Positions 1-9,147 of a stretch of 64,000 bases of DNA are shown here, piece by piece. The first letter of the stretch is position 1, and the number at the start of each line of letters is the position of its first letter. The notes beneath the pieces were generated by a model. That model was not told the origin of the DNA. It made no database searches and saw only the letters and a program-made list of their open reading frames with translations. Position numbers and translations under genes: made by a program. Source of the stretch: an uncultured Sutterella sp. (GTDB lineage: Bacteria > Pseudomonadota > Gammaproteobacteria > Burkholderiales > Burkholderiaceae_F); contig UQTE01000007.1 in the NCBI GenBank assembly GCA_900543805.1, positions 33,125 through 97,124 on the forward strand, written 5' to 3'.

Positions 1-100
1 GTCGGCTCCCGGCATGGAGCAAAAGGACTCCGGACGGCGGTATTCACCGAGGAACGGACAATGTTTCCCATGGCGAAACCGTGGTGGTTGCGCTCAAAGA

Positions 101-137
101 GACGAAACCCCTCCGGGGTCACACGACGGGGTTTCTC
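101..137 (-). terminator. Possible intrinsic terminator of the first 779-aa gene
   Basis: An inverted repeat GAAACCCC (104-111) / GGGGTTTC (128-135) lies just past the stop codon of the minus-strand gene at 146-2485. The T-tract on the minus side is short, so termination is only likely. Confidence 0.4.
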
Positions 138-145
138 GGTTCTCC

Positions 146-2485
146 TCAGCGTCGCGCGGGCTTGCGGACGGCCCGCAGGCTCGGCGACCGTGCGCCCGAC
201 GTGCCCGACGCGGGAGCCGCCCTCCTTGCGGCGGGTTTCACGGGCTCTTCGGCAAAGGCTTCGAACCTCTTGTCCGGGTGCAGGGCGAAGAAGTCCTCGG
301 GCGAGATGCCGCGCTCAAAGAGCTCGATTTCTTCGGGAAGGAGCGGAATGATCTCGAGAAGTCCGCGCGCATACCATTCATCCGCTCGGGCGGAGAGGTC
401 GTCAAAGACCTCCTCCGTAAAGGGATATTCCTTCTCCCCGTCGAAAACAACGGCGGCGTGCTCGAAGTCGCGCGGCCAAATGCCGACGTAACCCGAGTAA
501 TCGTAGCCTTGGATCCATTTGTCGAACCCGTCGTCCGCGAAATGTTCCAACGAAAAGAGTGAGACGGGCTTCTGGTCCGGCGGATTGAAGTCGCTTCGGA
601 TTTCGGGAAGGACGAGCTTCTTCAAGAGCGCCGTGACGGCCTTCTTCACGGTGAGGTCTCGGAAGGAATCGACCGTTTCGCCGATGCGCACCAGATAGCG
701 CACGCCGAAGACCGGAGACTGCGTGGGAAAACCGTGAGCGGTCGCGACCCAGCGTTCGCCCGTATCGTTCCTGCGGCGAAGCAGTGCCGCCCGAAACCCG
801 TCGCGGATCGTGAACCAGTCGACGACTTCGCATTCGTTCCAGTGTGCGAGCCGTTCCAGGTTCCGGCAGTCGGCCTCGAGTGCCTCGTCGATCTCTTCGC
901 GTTCCTCGGGTTCCAGATGGAAGTCGTCCGGATCGCAACTCGGTGCGCGGCGCGGGAGCCAGTTTTCAAAGAATTCGATTTGAATGTCCGGAATGTTGCT
1001 CCCTTGGATCGCGTCGAGGAGCGTTTCGCAGATCTCGCGCACGTCGCTGTCTTTCGCTTCCTTGGCGCGAATCAGCTTGTCCGCGAGGACGATGCGGTGC
1101 CGGATGTTGGATTCGCGATCGAGCAGATCGGGCGAACAAAGGAAGAAGACTTCCTTCGCCTCTTCGAAACGGAAAGGTTCGCAGTCGTAGTGAAGCGTGA
1201 GAAGCGTCGACCAGAAGGAATTCAGAATTTCCACGGGCACGGCGATTTCGGCTTCGGCCAGGTCGCCGTCGCTCAATTCCTTGAGAAGCGCCATGCCGGC
1301 GGCGCGTTTTGCGAGCACGTCGTCGACGTCGGCGGGCTCGACGAAGTTGTCGAGGAACCAGGCGGCGAGTTTGCCGTAGACGGCGTACGCCTTCGCGCGC
1401 TTTCTATTGAGCCGCAGACAGTCGATGAAATGGCGGGCGGTCCGGACCGTCTCGGGATTTCCGAGCCCGTCCTCCCTCACCGCCACGACCGCGGCCAAAG
1501 CGACCATCGCGCAGCAATAGGGCGGAATTCCTTCCCACTTGACGTTCTTGAACGTCTCAAGGAAATTGCGGTAGGTCTGCCCGTCCCACGAGGAAAGGAG
1601 CGCCGTGAGCACTTCGCGCTCGCTCGGCGTCTTCGCGAGCGGTTCGGAAACGGCGGGCGGGTTGCGGATGACCGGCGGCACCCAGATCACGTCCAGGTAT
1701 TCGAGAACGTTGGAGGGTTCCTTGTTGGGACACTTGTAGGGCGACATGAAGCGCACCGCACGCTCCACGGCGCCGTCGACGTCGCCCGAGAGCCATTTTT
1801 CACGCAGGAACAGCGCTTCGGTGTCGGGCACGGCAAAGGGCGCGTCGTCGAGTGCGGAAACGGAAAGATCTTCGCAGCAGCGGATGAAATTCACGTAGGT
1901 TTCCACCTCCGCCGTGCATTCCTTCTCGCGACGGTCGGGGTGACGGCGGGAGATTTCGACGAAATCGCCGCTCAAGCCGATCAGAACGTGGTAACGGATC
2001 TGATCGCGAATGTTTGCCGAGGCTTTGAAACCGTCGAGAAGGCGCGCACACCGACGGAACATGTCCGCATCCTCCGCCTGCGCGAGCTCGAGTCCGAGTC
2101 GGAAAAACTCGACGGCCTCCTCCGGCTCTTCGAAGTTCTTGTCGTAGCGGCAACCCTGTTTTTCGTAGCGATCGGCAAAGAACTTCCAGCAAAGAAGGGC
2201 CTCATCCTCACGATCCATGACGATCAGGTGCCTCGCCACGCAGAGGAGCGCCGTCGGTTTGAGCGCCGAAGGGTTTCTCCCCAATCGGTCCCAGATGTCG
2301 AGGATCACGTACGAATCGAATTCCAACTTCGCAACGGCGAAAATGACGTTGACTTCCTTTTGGTTATAGGGGAAATCGGGAAAATCACGCCAAAAGTGAC
2401 ATATGGCTTCAAAGTCGCCGTTCAGAATGTACTCGTTCAGAATCGCACGGGCATGACGAACCCAATTGTTGTTTTGTTTCTTCAC
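146..2485 (-). CDS. Uncharacterised 779-aa cytoplasmic protein (paralogue A)
   Basis: I do not recognise the family. The protein has no signal peptide or membrane segment and reads as mostly alpha-helical, with alternating acidic and hydrophobic stretches and an Arg/Lys/Ala-rich tail ending SLRAVRKPARR. The start is set at GTG 2485, because the residues from it (VKKQNNNWVRHARAIL) align one-to-one with the TTG start of its paralogue at 4042-6381 (LTNHDKDWVRRARSIL). Both proteins are then exactly 779 aa. An ATG-initiated form would begin at 2551. Conserved blocks shared with the paralogue include SSWDGQTYRNF, KRAKAYAVYGKLA, HFADDGFDKWI and the C-terminal FERGI..EDFFA.HPDK. Identity looks like about half by eye. 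Function is unknown; TPR-like helical repeats are possible but not demonstrable here. Confidence 0.8.
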   Translation of the reverse strand: MKKQNNNWVRHARAILNEYILNGDFEAICHFWRDFPDFPYNQKEVNVIFAVAKLEFDSYVILDIWDRLGRNPSALKPTALLCVARHLIVMDREDEALLCWKFFADRYEKQGCRYDKNFEEPEEAVEFFRLGLELAQAEDADMFRRCARLLDGFKASANIRDQIRYHVLIGLSGDFVEISRRHPDRREKECTAEVETYVNFIRCCEDLSVSALDDAPFAVPDTEALFLREKWLSGDVDGAVERAVRFMSPYKCPNKEPSNVLEYLDVIWVPPVIRNPPAVSEPLAKTPSEREVLTALLSSWDGQTYRNFLETFKNVKWEGIPPYCCAMVALAAVVAVREDGLGNPETVRTARHFIDCLRLNRKRAKAYAVYGKLAAWFLDNFVEPADVDDVLAKRAAGMALLKELSDGDLAEAEIAVPVEILNSFWSTLLTLHYDCEPFRFEEAKEVFFLCSPDLLDRESNIRHRIVLADKLIRAKEAKDSDVREICETLLDAIQGSNIPDIQIEFFENWLPRRAPSCDPDDFHLEPEEREEIDEALEADCRNLERLAHWNECEVVDWFTIRDGFRAALLRRRNDTGERWVATAHGFPTQSPVFGVRYLVRIGETVDSFRDLTVKKAVTALLKKLVLPEIRSDFNPPDQKPVSLFSLEHFADDGFDKWIQGYDYSGYVGIWPRDFEHAAVVFDGEKEYPFTEEVFDDLSARADEWYARGLLEIIPLLPEEIELFERGISPEDFFALHPDKRFEAFAEEPVKPAARRAAPASGTSGARSPSLRAVRKPARR

Positions 2486-2760
2486 GGTCTGCTCTTCGGG
2501 ATAGCGGTGAGTGGAGGAATCATTATGGCACGGCCGAATTCCCAGAGACATCGCGGGATTTCGTCACCGGCCGGAATCCGCCGGCGCTTCGCGGCAGGAC
2601 TGCGGTCCGTTTCGGAAACCCGCCCTACTGCCGCGGTCTACCGACCGAGAATCGACCGTCCGAACGCAACCCCGAAAATTGTTGCGCATTCGCCACGAAT
2701 GCACGCTCGCGGAGGCGATCTGCGGACGCAGGGGCGAAGTCCCCTTTCCCCGTCGTTTTC

Positions 2761-3765
2761 TCAGGCAAGCGTCGCCACGAGCAGGGCCTTGATGGTGTGC
2801 ATGCGGTTTTCCGCCTGCTCGAATACGATCGAGCGAGGCGACTCGAAGACCTCTTCCGTCACCTCGAGGCCGTCGACGAGATTCGGATGACGCTCGACGA
2901 TCGCCCGGGCGACCTTCGTCTCGACGTTGTGAAAGGCGGGAAGGCAGTGCATGAACCGGACCTCGGGATTTTCGGCCGCGGCGACGAGCCCGGCGTTCAC
3001 CTGATAAGGAAGAAGCGCCCGGATGCGCTCGTTCCAGACGTCGACGGGTTCGCCCATGGACACCCAGACGTCCGTGTGAAGAAAATCGCATCCCTTCACG
3101 GCCTCCAAAGGATCCTCCGTGACCGTCACCTTCGCGCCCGAGGTCTTCGCCGTCTCGAGGGCCAGATCGACGACTTCGCGCCGGGGGAGGCAGCTTTTCG
3201 GCGCGCCGATGCGCACGTCCATCCCCATCTTCGCGCCCGCCATCAGGAGGGAATGGCCCATGTTGTTGCGGGCGTCGCCGAGGTACGCGAAGCGGATGTC
3301 CCGCCAAGGCTTGCCGCTCGCCTCCCGCATCGTCATGAGGTCGGCGAGCATCTGGGTCGGGTGCCACTCGTCGGTGAGGCCGTTGAAAACGGGAACGCCC
3401 GCGTAAGCGGCGAGTTCCTCCACCGTCTTCTGCGAGGCTCCGCGGTATTCGATCGCGTCGAACATCCGTCCGAGTACGCGCGCGGAATCCCGGACGCTCT
3501 CTTTGAGACCGAAATGCGACGTCTGCGGATCGAAGAGCGTCGTATGCGCGCCTTGGTCGTGCGCCGCCACTTCGAAGGCCGCTCGCGTGCGCGTGGAAGG
3601 TTTTTCGAAAATGAGGGCGATGTTTTTCCCCTGCAGGCACTGTCTTTCTTGGCCCAGGCGCTTGGCTTCCTTGAGCTCGACCGCAAGGCGGACGAGATGG
3701 TCGACCTCCTCGGGCGTATGGTGCACGAGCGAAAGAAGACTGCGGTTCTTGAGGCGGACGGACAT
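2761..3765 (-). CDS. argF: Ornithine carbamoyltransferase
   Basis: This cytoplasmic enzyme transfers the carbamoyl group from carbamoyl phosphate to L-ornithine to make L-citrulline. At 334 aa it matches the long E. coli ArgF/ArgI form. The carbamoyl-phosphate site STRTR is at residues 57-61, HPTQ at 135-138, the ornithine loop D..VSMG at 232-238 and the catalytic HCLP at 273-276. All key residues are present. The start ATG has a clear AAGGAG 8 bases upstream. It sits alone between the two 779-aa paralogues, all on the minus strand. The sequence cannot tell the biosynthetic role from a catabolic (ArcB-like) one; the absence of arcA and arcC nearby favours biosynthesis. Confidence 0.96.
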   Translation of the reverse strand: MSVRLKNRSLLSLVHHTPEEVDHLVRLAVELKEAKRLGQERQCLQGKNIALIFEKPSTRTRAAFEVAAHDQGAHTTLFDPQTSHFGLKESVRDSARVLGRMFDAIEYRGASQKTVEELAAYAGVPVFNGLTDEWHPTQMLADLMTMREASGKPWRDIRFAYLGDARNNMGHSLLMAGAKMGMDVRIGAPKSCLPRREVVDLALETAKTSGAKVTVTEDPLEAVKGCDFLHTDVWVSMGEPVDVWNERIRALLPYQVNAGLVAAAENPEVRFMHCLPAFHNVETKVARAIVERHPNLVDGLEVTEEVFESPRSIVFEQAENRMHTIKALLVATLA

Positions 3766-3990
3766 GAAAAGGCTCCTTCCACGGAAAGGGGTTCAAGGAC
3801 GAAATGAGAATACCAAAGCCGGGCAAAGGCTAGGATCCGTCAACGGACATAGGTCGATCGGATCCGTCGGTTTCGCCGAAGGAGTAGCCGGGTAGACGGC
3901 GTGGGGCCCGGAGAACTCGTCATTTCATTCCCGTGCGGGTTCTCAAATGCAACTCTCCCGCCCCACCCCCTTTGTCTTGCCTTCCGCGGT

Positions 3991-4019
3991 CGCAAAAAGG
4001 CCGGGCGCGAGGCCCGGCC
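3991..4019 (-). terminator. Intrinsic terminator of the second 779-aa gene
   Basis: A perfect 8-bp stem GGCCGGGC / GCCCGGCC with a 5-base loop is followed on the minus strand by TTTTTGCG. It lies 22 bases past the stop codon at 4042. Confidence 0.8.
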
Positions 4020-4041
4020 GAAGTCCCTGGGTTGCCGCCCG

Positions 4042-6381
4042 TCAGGAAGGCCTGGTAGGCTTTCGAACGGCCCGCAGGCTCGTTGATCGCTTGGCGGTCG
4101 GCCTCTTGACGGGAGGTTGCGGCACGGGCTTCTCTTCCTCCTTGGCGAAGAAGGCAAAGTTCTTGTCGGGGTGCATCGCGAAGAAGTCCTCAACGCGAAT
4201 GCCCCGTTCGAAGCGGACGAGTTCTTTGGGAAGAAGCGGGATGACTTCCAGATACGCACGACCGAGTACCTGGCTCTGCTCCTCTTCGGAGAGTTTGTTG
4301 TACGCCTCTTCGTCGAGAAGCTCGTCCCGCCCCGCTCTGAAGAGGACGGCGGGGTGCTGGAATCCGCGCGGAACGGTGCAGACGTAACCCGCGTAGTCAT
4401 AGCCCGGAATCCATTTGTCGAACCCGTCGTCGGCAAAATGCCGCAGGGAATATACGGCTCCCGGCACCGGATCGGGTGCGGTGAATTCGCTTCGAAGTTC
4501 CGGGAGCACAAGCTTCTCGATGACGGCGACGAGGGACTTTTGCGTCGCAAACGCCCCGAAGGTGTCGGCCGTCTCGCCGAGCCGCAGAAGATAGCGGGTA
4601 CTGTACTGCGGATGGTTCGTCGCAAAGCCGTGCGCCACGACGACCCACCGCTCGCCCGTGTCGGCGCGACGGCGCAGAAGCCCCGCGCGCACGCCCGTGC
4701 GCACGGAAAGCCAGTCGAGAACTTCCATGTCGTTCGCGCGGGCAAGCTGCTGGACGGCCATGCTGTCGACCTCGAGACGATTGAGCATCATGAATTGGTC
4801 GGGAAGCTCCATCGTGAAGTCGTCGGGCCCGCAGCTTGGCGCACGGCGCGTGAACCAGCGGTAGAAGTAGTCCTTGTCTTCGTCCGAGAGCTCGCTCGCA
4901 TCAATCGCTTCGGCCGCCTCTTCGCAGATCTCTCGGACATCCTGATCGGTCGCTTCCTTCGAGCGGATCAGACGGTCGACGAGCGCGACGCGGTAGCGCA
5001 CGTTCGACTCTTCGGCGCAGATGCCGTGGGGGCACGCAAAGAGCAAATCGATCGCCTCTTGGTATTGGAAGGGTTCGTAGTCGGCGTGAAGGAAGAAGTT
5101 CGTCGACCAGATCGACTGCAGAATTTCGACGGGGTCCGTGAGCTCGGCGTACTCGAGTTCGCCGTCGTGGAGAGCCTCGAGAAGCTCCCTGCCGATGCGG
5201 CGCGCTTCGAGCACTTCTTCAATGTCGGCGGGATCGATGAAGGTCTGAAGGAACCAGTCGGCAAGCTTTCCGTAGACGGCGTAGGCCTTGGCTCGCTTCT
5301 TCGTGAGATGGAGCCGCTTGATGAAAAGGCGGGCGAGACGCACCGTCTCGGGATTCTTGAGTCCGTCCTCCTCGACCGCGACGGCGCAGGCGAGTCCCGC
5401 CATGGCGGCGCAGTAAGGAGGAATCTCCTCCCACTTCACGTTTCGGAAGATCTCGAAGAAATTGCGGTAGGTCTGGCCGTCCCAGGAGGCGAAAAGCGCC
5501 GCGAGGACTTCGCGTTCGGTCGCGGTTTCGGCGAGCGGCGAGGGAACGGCGGGAGCGTTCCGAATGACGGGCGGCTCCCAAATGACGTTCATGTACTCGA
5601 GCGCGCACGAGGGCTCGGACGCGGGAATCTTTTCCTTCGCGACGATGTTCAGGGCGCGGTCCGCCGCCGCTTCGAGGTCGCCCGATAGCCACTTTTCCCG
5701 AAGGAAGACGGCTTCGGCGTCGAGCACTTCAGCGGGCGAGTCGTCCATCTCGTGAACGGGGAGATCTTCGCAGCCGCGGACGAACTTCATGAGAAGTTCC
5801 GTCTGGGCGGCGTATTCGTTTTCGCGGTAGTCGGGCGAATAGAGCGACATCGACTCGAAGTCGCCCCGAAGCCCCTGGAGGAGTTCGTAGTGAAGACGGT
5901 CGACGTTGTGACGGGTCGCCTGAAGCTTCTCGAGAAGACGCTCCCAACGATCGAGCGCGTCCTTCCCCTCGTCCCAATGGAGGTCGAGCCCGATGCGGAA
6001 GAATTCAAAGGCCTCGTGGATGCCGCCGAAAGCCCGTTCGAAGTCGAATTCGGCCTCTTCGTAGCCTTTGACGACGTGTTCCCAACACCGGACGGCGTCG
6101 TCGTGGCGGTCGAGGTTGATGAGGTGCTGCGCGACGGAGAGAACGACGCCGGTGACCATGCCTTCGAGCGGCTGTCCGAGACGGTCCCAGATGTTGATCA
6201 CCACCTCGGAATGGTTCTTCATCTGCGCGGCGGCGAAGATGTGGGCCACCTCCTGCTCCGTATAGGGAAAGTCGGGGAAGTCGAGCCAGAATTGGCAAAG
6301 CCCTTCGCAGTCGCCTTCTTGAAAGTAGGACGTCAGGATCGACCGTGCGCGGCGGACCCAGTCTTTGTCGTGGTTCGTCAA
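4042..6381 (-). CDS. Uncharacterised 779-aa cytoplasmic protein (paralogue B)
   Basis: This is the homologue of the product of 146-2485 and has the same 779-aa length and the same order of conserved blocks (PDFPY, FLREKWLSGD, PPVIRN, SWDGQTYRNF, KRAKAYAVYGKLA, RRAPSCGPDDF, HFADDGFDKWI, STSLRAVRKPTR tail). The start is set at TTG 6381, with GGAG 6 bases upstream, because the homology with paralogue A begins exactly there; an upstream ATG at 6510 would add 43 unmatched residues. There is no signal peptide, transmembrane segment or recognisable catalytic motif. The copies are not recent duplicates, since they differ throughout. Function unknown. Confidence 0.82.
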   Translation of the reverse strand: MTNHDKDWVRRARSILTSYFQEGDCEGLCQFWLDFPDFPYTEQEVAHIFAAAQMKNHSEVVINIWDRLGQPLEGMVTGVVLSVAQHLINLDRHDDAVRCWEHVVKGYEEAEFDFERAFGGIHEAFEFFRIGLDLHWDEGKDALDRWERLLEKLQATRHNVDRLHYELLQGLRGDFESMSLYSPDYRENEYAAQTELLMKFVRGCEDLPVHEMDDSPAEVLDAEAVFLREKWLSGDLEAAADRALNIVAKEKIPASEPSCALEYMNVIWEPPVIRNAPAVPSPLAETATEREVLAALFASWDGQTYRNFFEIFRNVKWEEIPPYCAAMAGLACAVAVEEDGLKNPETVRLARLFIKRLHLTKKRAKAYAVYGKLADWFLQTFIDPADIEEVLEARRIGRELLEALHDGELEYAELTDPVEILQSIWSTNFFLHADYEPFQYQEAIDLLFACPHGICAEESNVRYRVALVDRLIRSKEATDQDVREICEEAAEAIDASELSDEDKDYFYRWFTRRAPSCGPDDFTMELPDQFMMLNRLEVDSMAVQQLARANDMEVLDWLSVRTGVRAGLLRRRADTGERWVVVAHGFATNHPQYSTRYLLRLGETADTFGAFATQKSLVAVIEKLVLPELRSEFTAPDPVPGAVYSLRHFADDGFDKWIPGYDYAGYVCTVPRGFQHPAVLFRAGRDELLDEEAYNKLSEEEQSQVLGRAYLEVIPLLPKELVRFERGIRVEDFFAMHPDKNFAFFAKEEEKPVPQPPVKRPTAKRSTSLRAVRKPTRPS

Positions 6382-6584
6382 AGAGAAACTCCACTGTTGG
6401 TTTCGATAGGAAGGAGCATTATCGCAGAGCGGCGGAGGATTGGAGAGAGAAGATGATCGGCCGGCCCGAAAAATCAACGGCCGCTCCCCGAATATGCGCA
6501 AGAACGCCACATTTCCGCCGGGAAGGCGTCCGTTTCCCTCCCTCCTCTGCTAAGCTCATGTCTTTCCTTTGGACGGCAGTAGAG

Positions 6585-7322
6585 ATGTTTGCAGAGAAGA
6601 AGCTCGTCATTTTCGACCTGGACGGAACCCTCATCGATTCGCTCGACATGTGGGACCGCGTGGACGTGGAAATCGTCCGCTGCACGAGCGGCACGGCCCC
6701 CGATCCCGCGGAAATGGAGGCCTTCCGCAAGGAAGTGCTCCGCGAAGTGGCCGATCGAAAGGACGCCTACGTTCTCTACTGCGGCGCGATCGCCGACCGC
6801 TGGCATCTCAACGTCACGAAGGAAGACCTTCATGCCCAGCGCTACGAAGTGGCGCGCGAAATGCTCGTCTCGGGCGTCGCCTGGCGAAAGGGCGCCGTGA
6901 GCTTCGTGAAGGCCCTGCGTAAGCACGGCATTCTCACCGCAATCGCCACGACGACGAAGCGCCGCAACGTCGACATCTATTCGGGCGAAAACGAAGGGAT
7001 GCGCGCCGAAGGGATTCTCTACGAACTTTTCGACGCCGTCGTGACGCGCGAGGACGTGGAGGCGATCAAGCCTTCGCCCGAATGCCACGAACAGCTCATG
7101 CGGCGCTTCGGCGTTGGCCCCGAGGAAACGCTCGTCCTCGAAGATTCGCTCATCGGGCTCGACGCCGCGCACCGCGCGGGCGCAGCCGTGGGGATCATCG
7201 ACGAACCCCACAACGACGCCGAACGCGAAGAACTAGACGCCCGGGCCGACTTCACCTTTGCCGACTGGCCCGAAATCGAAGAACGCTTCTTGAACGAAAT
7301 GACGAAGGGAGACCGCCCGTGA
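6585..7322 (+). CDS. HAD-superfamily phosphatase (beta-phosphoglucomutase-like)
   Basis: A 245-aa cytoplasmic HAD hydrolase. Motif I FDLDGTLID lies at about residues 10-18 and supplies both aspartates. Motif II is the TTTKRRN segment. Motif III/IV is KPSPECHEQL followed by LVLEDSLIGLDAA. The helical insertion after motif I indicates a subclass I cap, as in phosphoglycolate phosphatases and beta-phosphoglucomutases. The substrate cannot be told. The start ATG 6585 directly precedes the conserved strand and has only a weak ribosome site; ATG 6558 is an alternative. It is transcribed divergently from the 779-aa gene. Its stop overlaps the GTG of the next gene by four bases, so the two are probably translationally coupled. 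Confidence 0.88.
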   Translation: MFAEKKLVIFDLDGTLIDSLDMWDRVDVEIVRCTSGTAPDPAEMEAFRKEVLREVADRKDAYVLYCGAIADRWHLNVTKEDLHAQRYEVAREMLVSGVAWRKGAVSFVKALRKHGILTAIATTTKRRNVDIYSGENEGMRAEGILYELFDAVVTREDVEAIKPSPECHEQLMRRFGVGPEETLVLEDSLIGLDAAHRAGAAVGIIDEPHNDAEREELDARADFTFADWPEIEERFLNEMTKGDRP

Positions 7323-8077
7323 CCGACCGCATCGAACGCTCGAAAGGGAAACTTCGCACCCTCTTCGGCGGGACGGACCGCGTCTTTGCCGAAACCGATC
7401 CCGACTTTGCGAAGCTTCGCGACCGCTTTGTCTTCGGGGACATTCAGGACAAGGTGAATCTTCCGGACGCCGTAAAGGCCCTGGTGTCGCTCGCCGTCCT
7501 CGCCACGATCGGCGAGCGCGAGACGATCGCCGCGCACGCGCGTGCGGCGCTTCGTACGGGCGCCTCGCCCGAATCCATCAAGGAGACGATCTATCACATC
7601 GCCCCCTGGATCGGATTTCCGAAGGCGCAGGCGGCCCTGCGGGAAGTGAACGGCGCCCTTTCGCTCGCGGGCTTTCCCCTGCCCCTCCCCGATGCGGGGC
7701 GCGTCACGGAGGAAACGCGCATGGAGGCGGGCGAAGAGATTCTTCGTCATCTCGGTCTCGCGGCCGAGCCTTCCGACTCTCCGGCCGTGACGATTTTGAA
7801 CGAAGCGGCCCTAAAGGGATTTGCCTGCGGCGACATCGCAAGCCGCGGCGTGTTGTCTCTTCCGCTCCGAGGCCTCATCTGGTTCGTGGTGGGCGCGGCC
7901 CTCGGAGCCGACGCCGACACGACGGACGAACTCGTTGAAATGAATCTGCGCCTCGGAAATACGGAAGAGGAACTGCGCGCCGCGCTCGTTCTCACCGTTC
8001 CCTACATCGGTGTTCTGCGGGCGCGCGAAGTGATGCGCTACATCGACACCCGCGAAGAGGAAGCGCCGGAAGACTGA
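7319..8077 (+). CDS. Carboxymuconolactone decarboxylase-family protein with two CMD-like domains
   Basis: This 252-aa protein starts at GTG 7319, which overlaps the upstream HAD stop (GTGA); AGGGAG lies 7 bases upstream. Residues about 35-115 form a recognisable CMD fold (VSLAVLATIGE, HARAALRTGASPESIKE, GFPKAQAALREV). Residues about 135-245 look like a second, more divergent CMD unit (RGLIWFVVGAALGA, LRLGNTEEELRAALVLTVPYIG). The CxxC pair of AhpD-type peroxidase CMD proteins is absent, so a thiol redox role is unlikely and a gamma-carboxymuconolactone decarboxylase-like role is only a family guess. Coupling to the phosphatase suggests the two act together. Confidence 0.85.
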   Translation: MTDRIERSKGKLRTLFGGTDRVFAETDPDFAKLRDRFVFGDIQDKVNLPDAVKALVSLAVLATIGERETIAAHARAALRTGASPESIKETIYHIAPWIGFPKAQAALREVNGALSLAGFPLPLPDAGRVTEETRMEAGEEILRHLGLAAEPSDSPAVTILNEAALKGFACGDIASRGVLSLPLRGLIWFVVGAALGADADTTDELVEMNLRLGNTEEELRAALVLTVPYIGVLRAREVMRYIDTREEEAPED

Positions 8078-8099
8078 AGACTTCCTCTTCGATTCCGCT

Positions 8100-9011
8100 T
8101 TACTCCGCCAACGGCCGCAGTCTCATTGCGGCCGTTTTCCGTATGACGGCGCCAAGCCGCGTGAGAAGCGCCGAACGGATGGCCGAGGACTGCCAATAAA
8201 GCGGAACGTCGATGGCGTGTTCCGGAGCGAGCGCGACGACTTGCCCCCGATCGATCCAAGGCTGTGCCAGCGATTCGGGCGCCATGCACCATCCGAGCCA
8301 CCGCGCCGCGAGGTCGATCATGGCCGTGGGTGACGGCGCGTAGTGAACGAGACCCGTGAAGACTTCGGGCCCGATGCCGAAGGACGCGAGAAAGCGATCC
8401 TGCAGGGTGTCCTTTCGGTCATAGAAAATCACGGGGGCGCTCTGAAGCGACGTCTCGAATCCGACCGAGCCGAGCGACGCCGCCAGGGCGGGAGACGTCA
8501 CCGCAATGTAGCGCATGGCGCCCAAGGGCGTCGCGCGGGCGCCCGAAACCGGGTGAGCTTCCGACGTCACTACGGCGATCGCCGTGCCGTTTCGAAGGCT
8601 CTCGAGCGCACGGTCCTGATCATCCGTGAGGAGTTCGATCGACACGCGTTCACCTTTTGTCTCCGACGCAAAGTCCGCGAGCCCTTCGGGAAGTCAAGTT
8701 GCAAGGGAATCGTTGTTGACAAGGATCGTGAGGCGTGCAGTCTCCTCTCCCTCGCCCGGCCGAAAGTCCGTGAGCGTTTCCGCTTCTAGCAGACGCATCG
8801 ACTGCGCGCGGCGAAGGAGCTTTTCTCCCGCTTCCGTCGCGACGGACGGGACCCCGCGCTTCACGAGTACGGCGCCGAGGCGGTCTTCCAGTCCTTTAAT
8901 CCGCTGCGAGAGGGCCGAGGGCGTGATGCAGAGCCGTTTGGCCGCCCGATCGAAACTTCCTTCTTCGATCACGGCCAGAAAGGCTTCGAGTTGCGGATGC
9001 AGCAGTGCCAC
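8100..9011 (-). pseudogene. argP: LysR-family regulator, ArgP/IciA type, interrupted by in-frame TGA
   Basis: The 304-codon frame runs from GTG 9011 (AAGGGAAG upstream) to 8100 and encodes the ArgP family of arginine/lysine-responsive activators of argO. The N-terminal part has the winged helix (FDRAAKRLCITPSALSQRI). The second part is the effector-binding domain (ELLTDDQD onwards, YDRKDTLQD, LYWQS). The frame is broken by one TGA at 8694-8696, in NNDSLAT-stop-LPEGL. E. coli ArgP has Trp at this point (SLATWLLPAL), so a single TGG-to-TGA change explains the break. The reading frame is unchanged on both sides. The gene is divergent from argO, as usual. Either this is a recent nonsense mutation or a sequence error. 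Confidence 0.88.
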
Positions 9012-9147
9012 GGTGGTCTTCCCTTGTTTCAGTCTTCAGTTATTCTTCATGGTGTGAAGGAACTTTCATTTTACTGCAGAGACTGAGCCCACTAAGATTC
9101 CTCTTCGACAAACCGCCATCCATTACCCTCACAAAAAAGGACATCTC

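Noticed and set aside
734..2890. Very long open frame on the strand opposite the first 779-aa gene
   Set aside because: High-GC codon bias keeps the antisense frame open. The encoded protein is low in sense (Arg/Glu/Val-rich, no fold) and has no ribosome site. The same applies opposite assT (16100-18388), ppk (50735-53023) and the MATE gene region (29769-32015).
3805..3830. TTGACG upstream of argF as a -35 box
   Set aside because: The nearest -10-like sequence (TATTCT) is 25 bases away, too far for a sigma-70 promoter.
8694..8696. Selenocysteine or programmed read-through at the argP TGA
   Set aside because: The family residue is Trp, not Cys, and no SECIS-like hairpin follows. TGA is used as a normal stop in many genes of this window.
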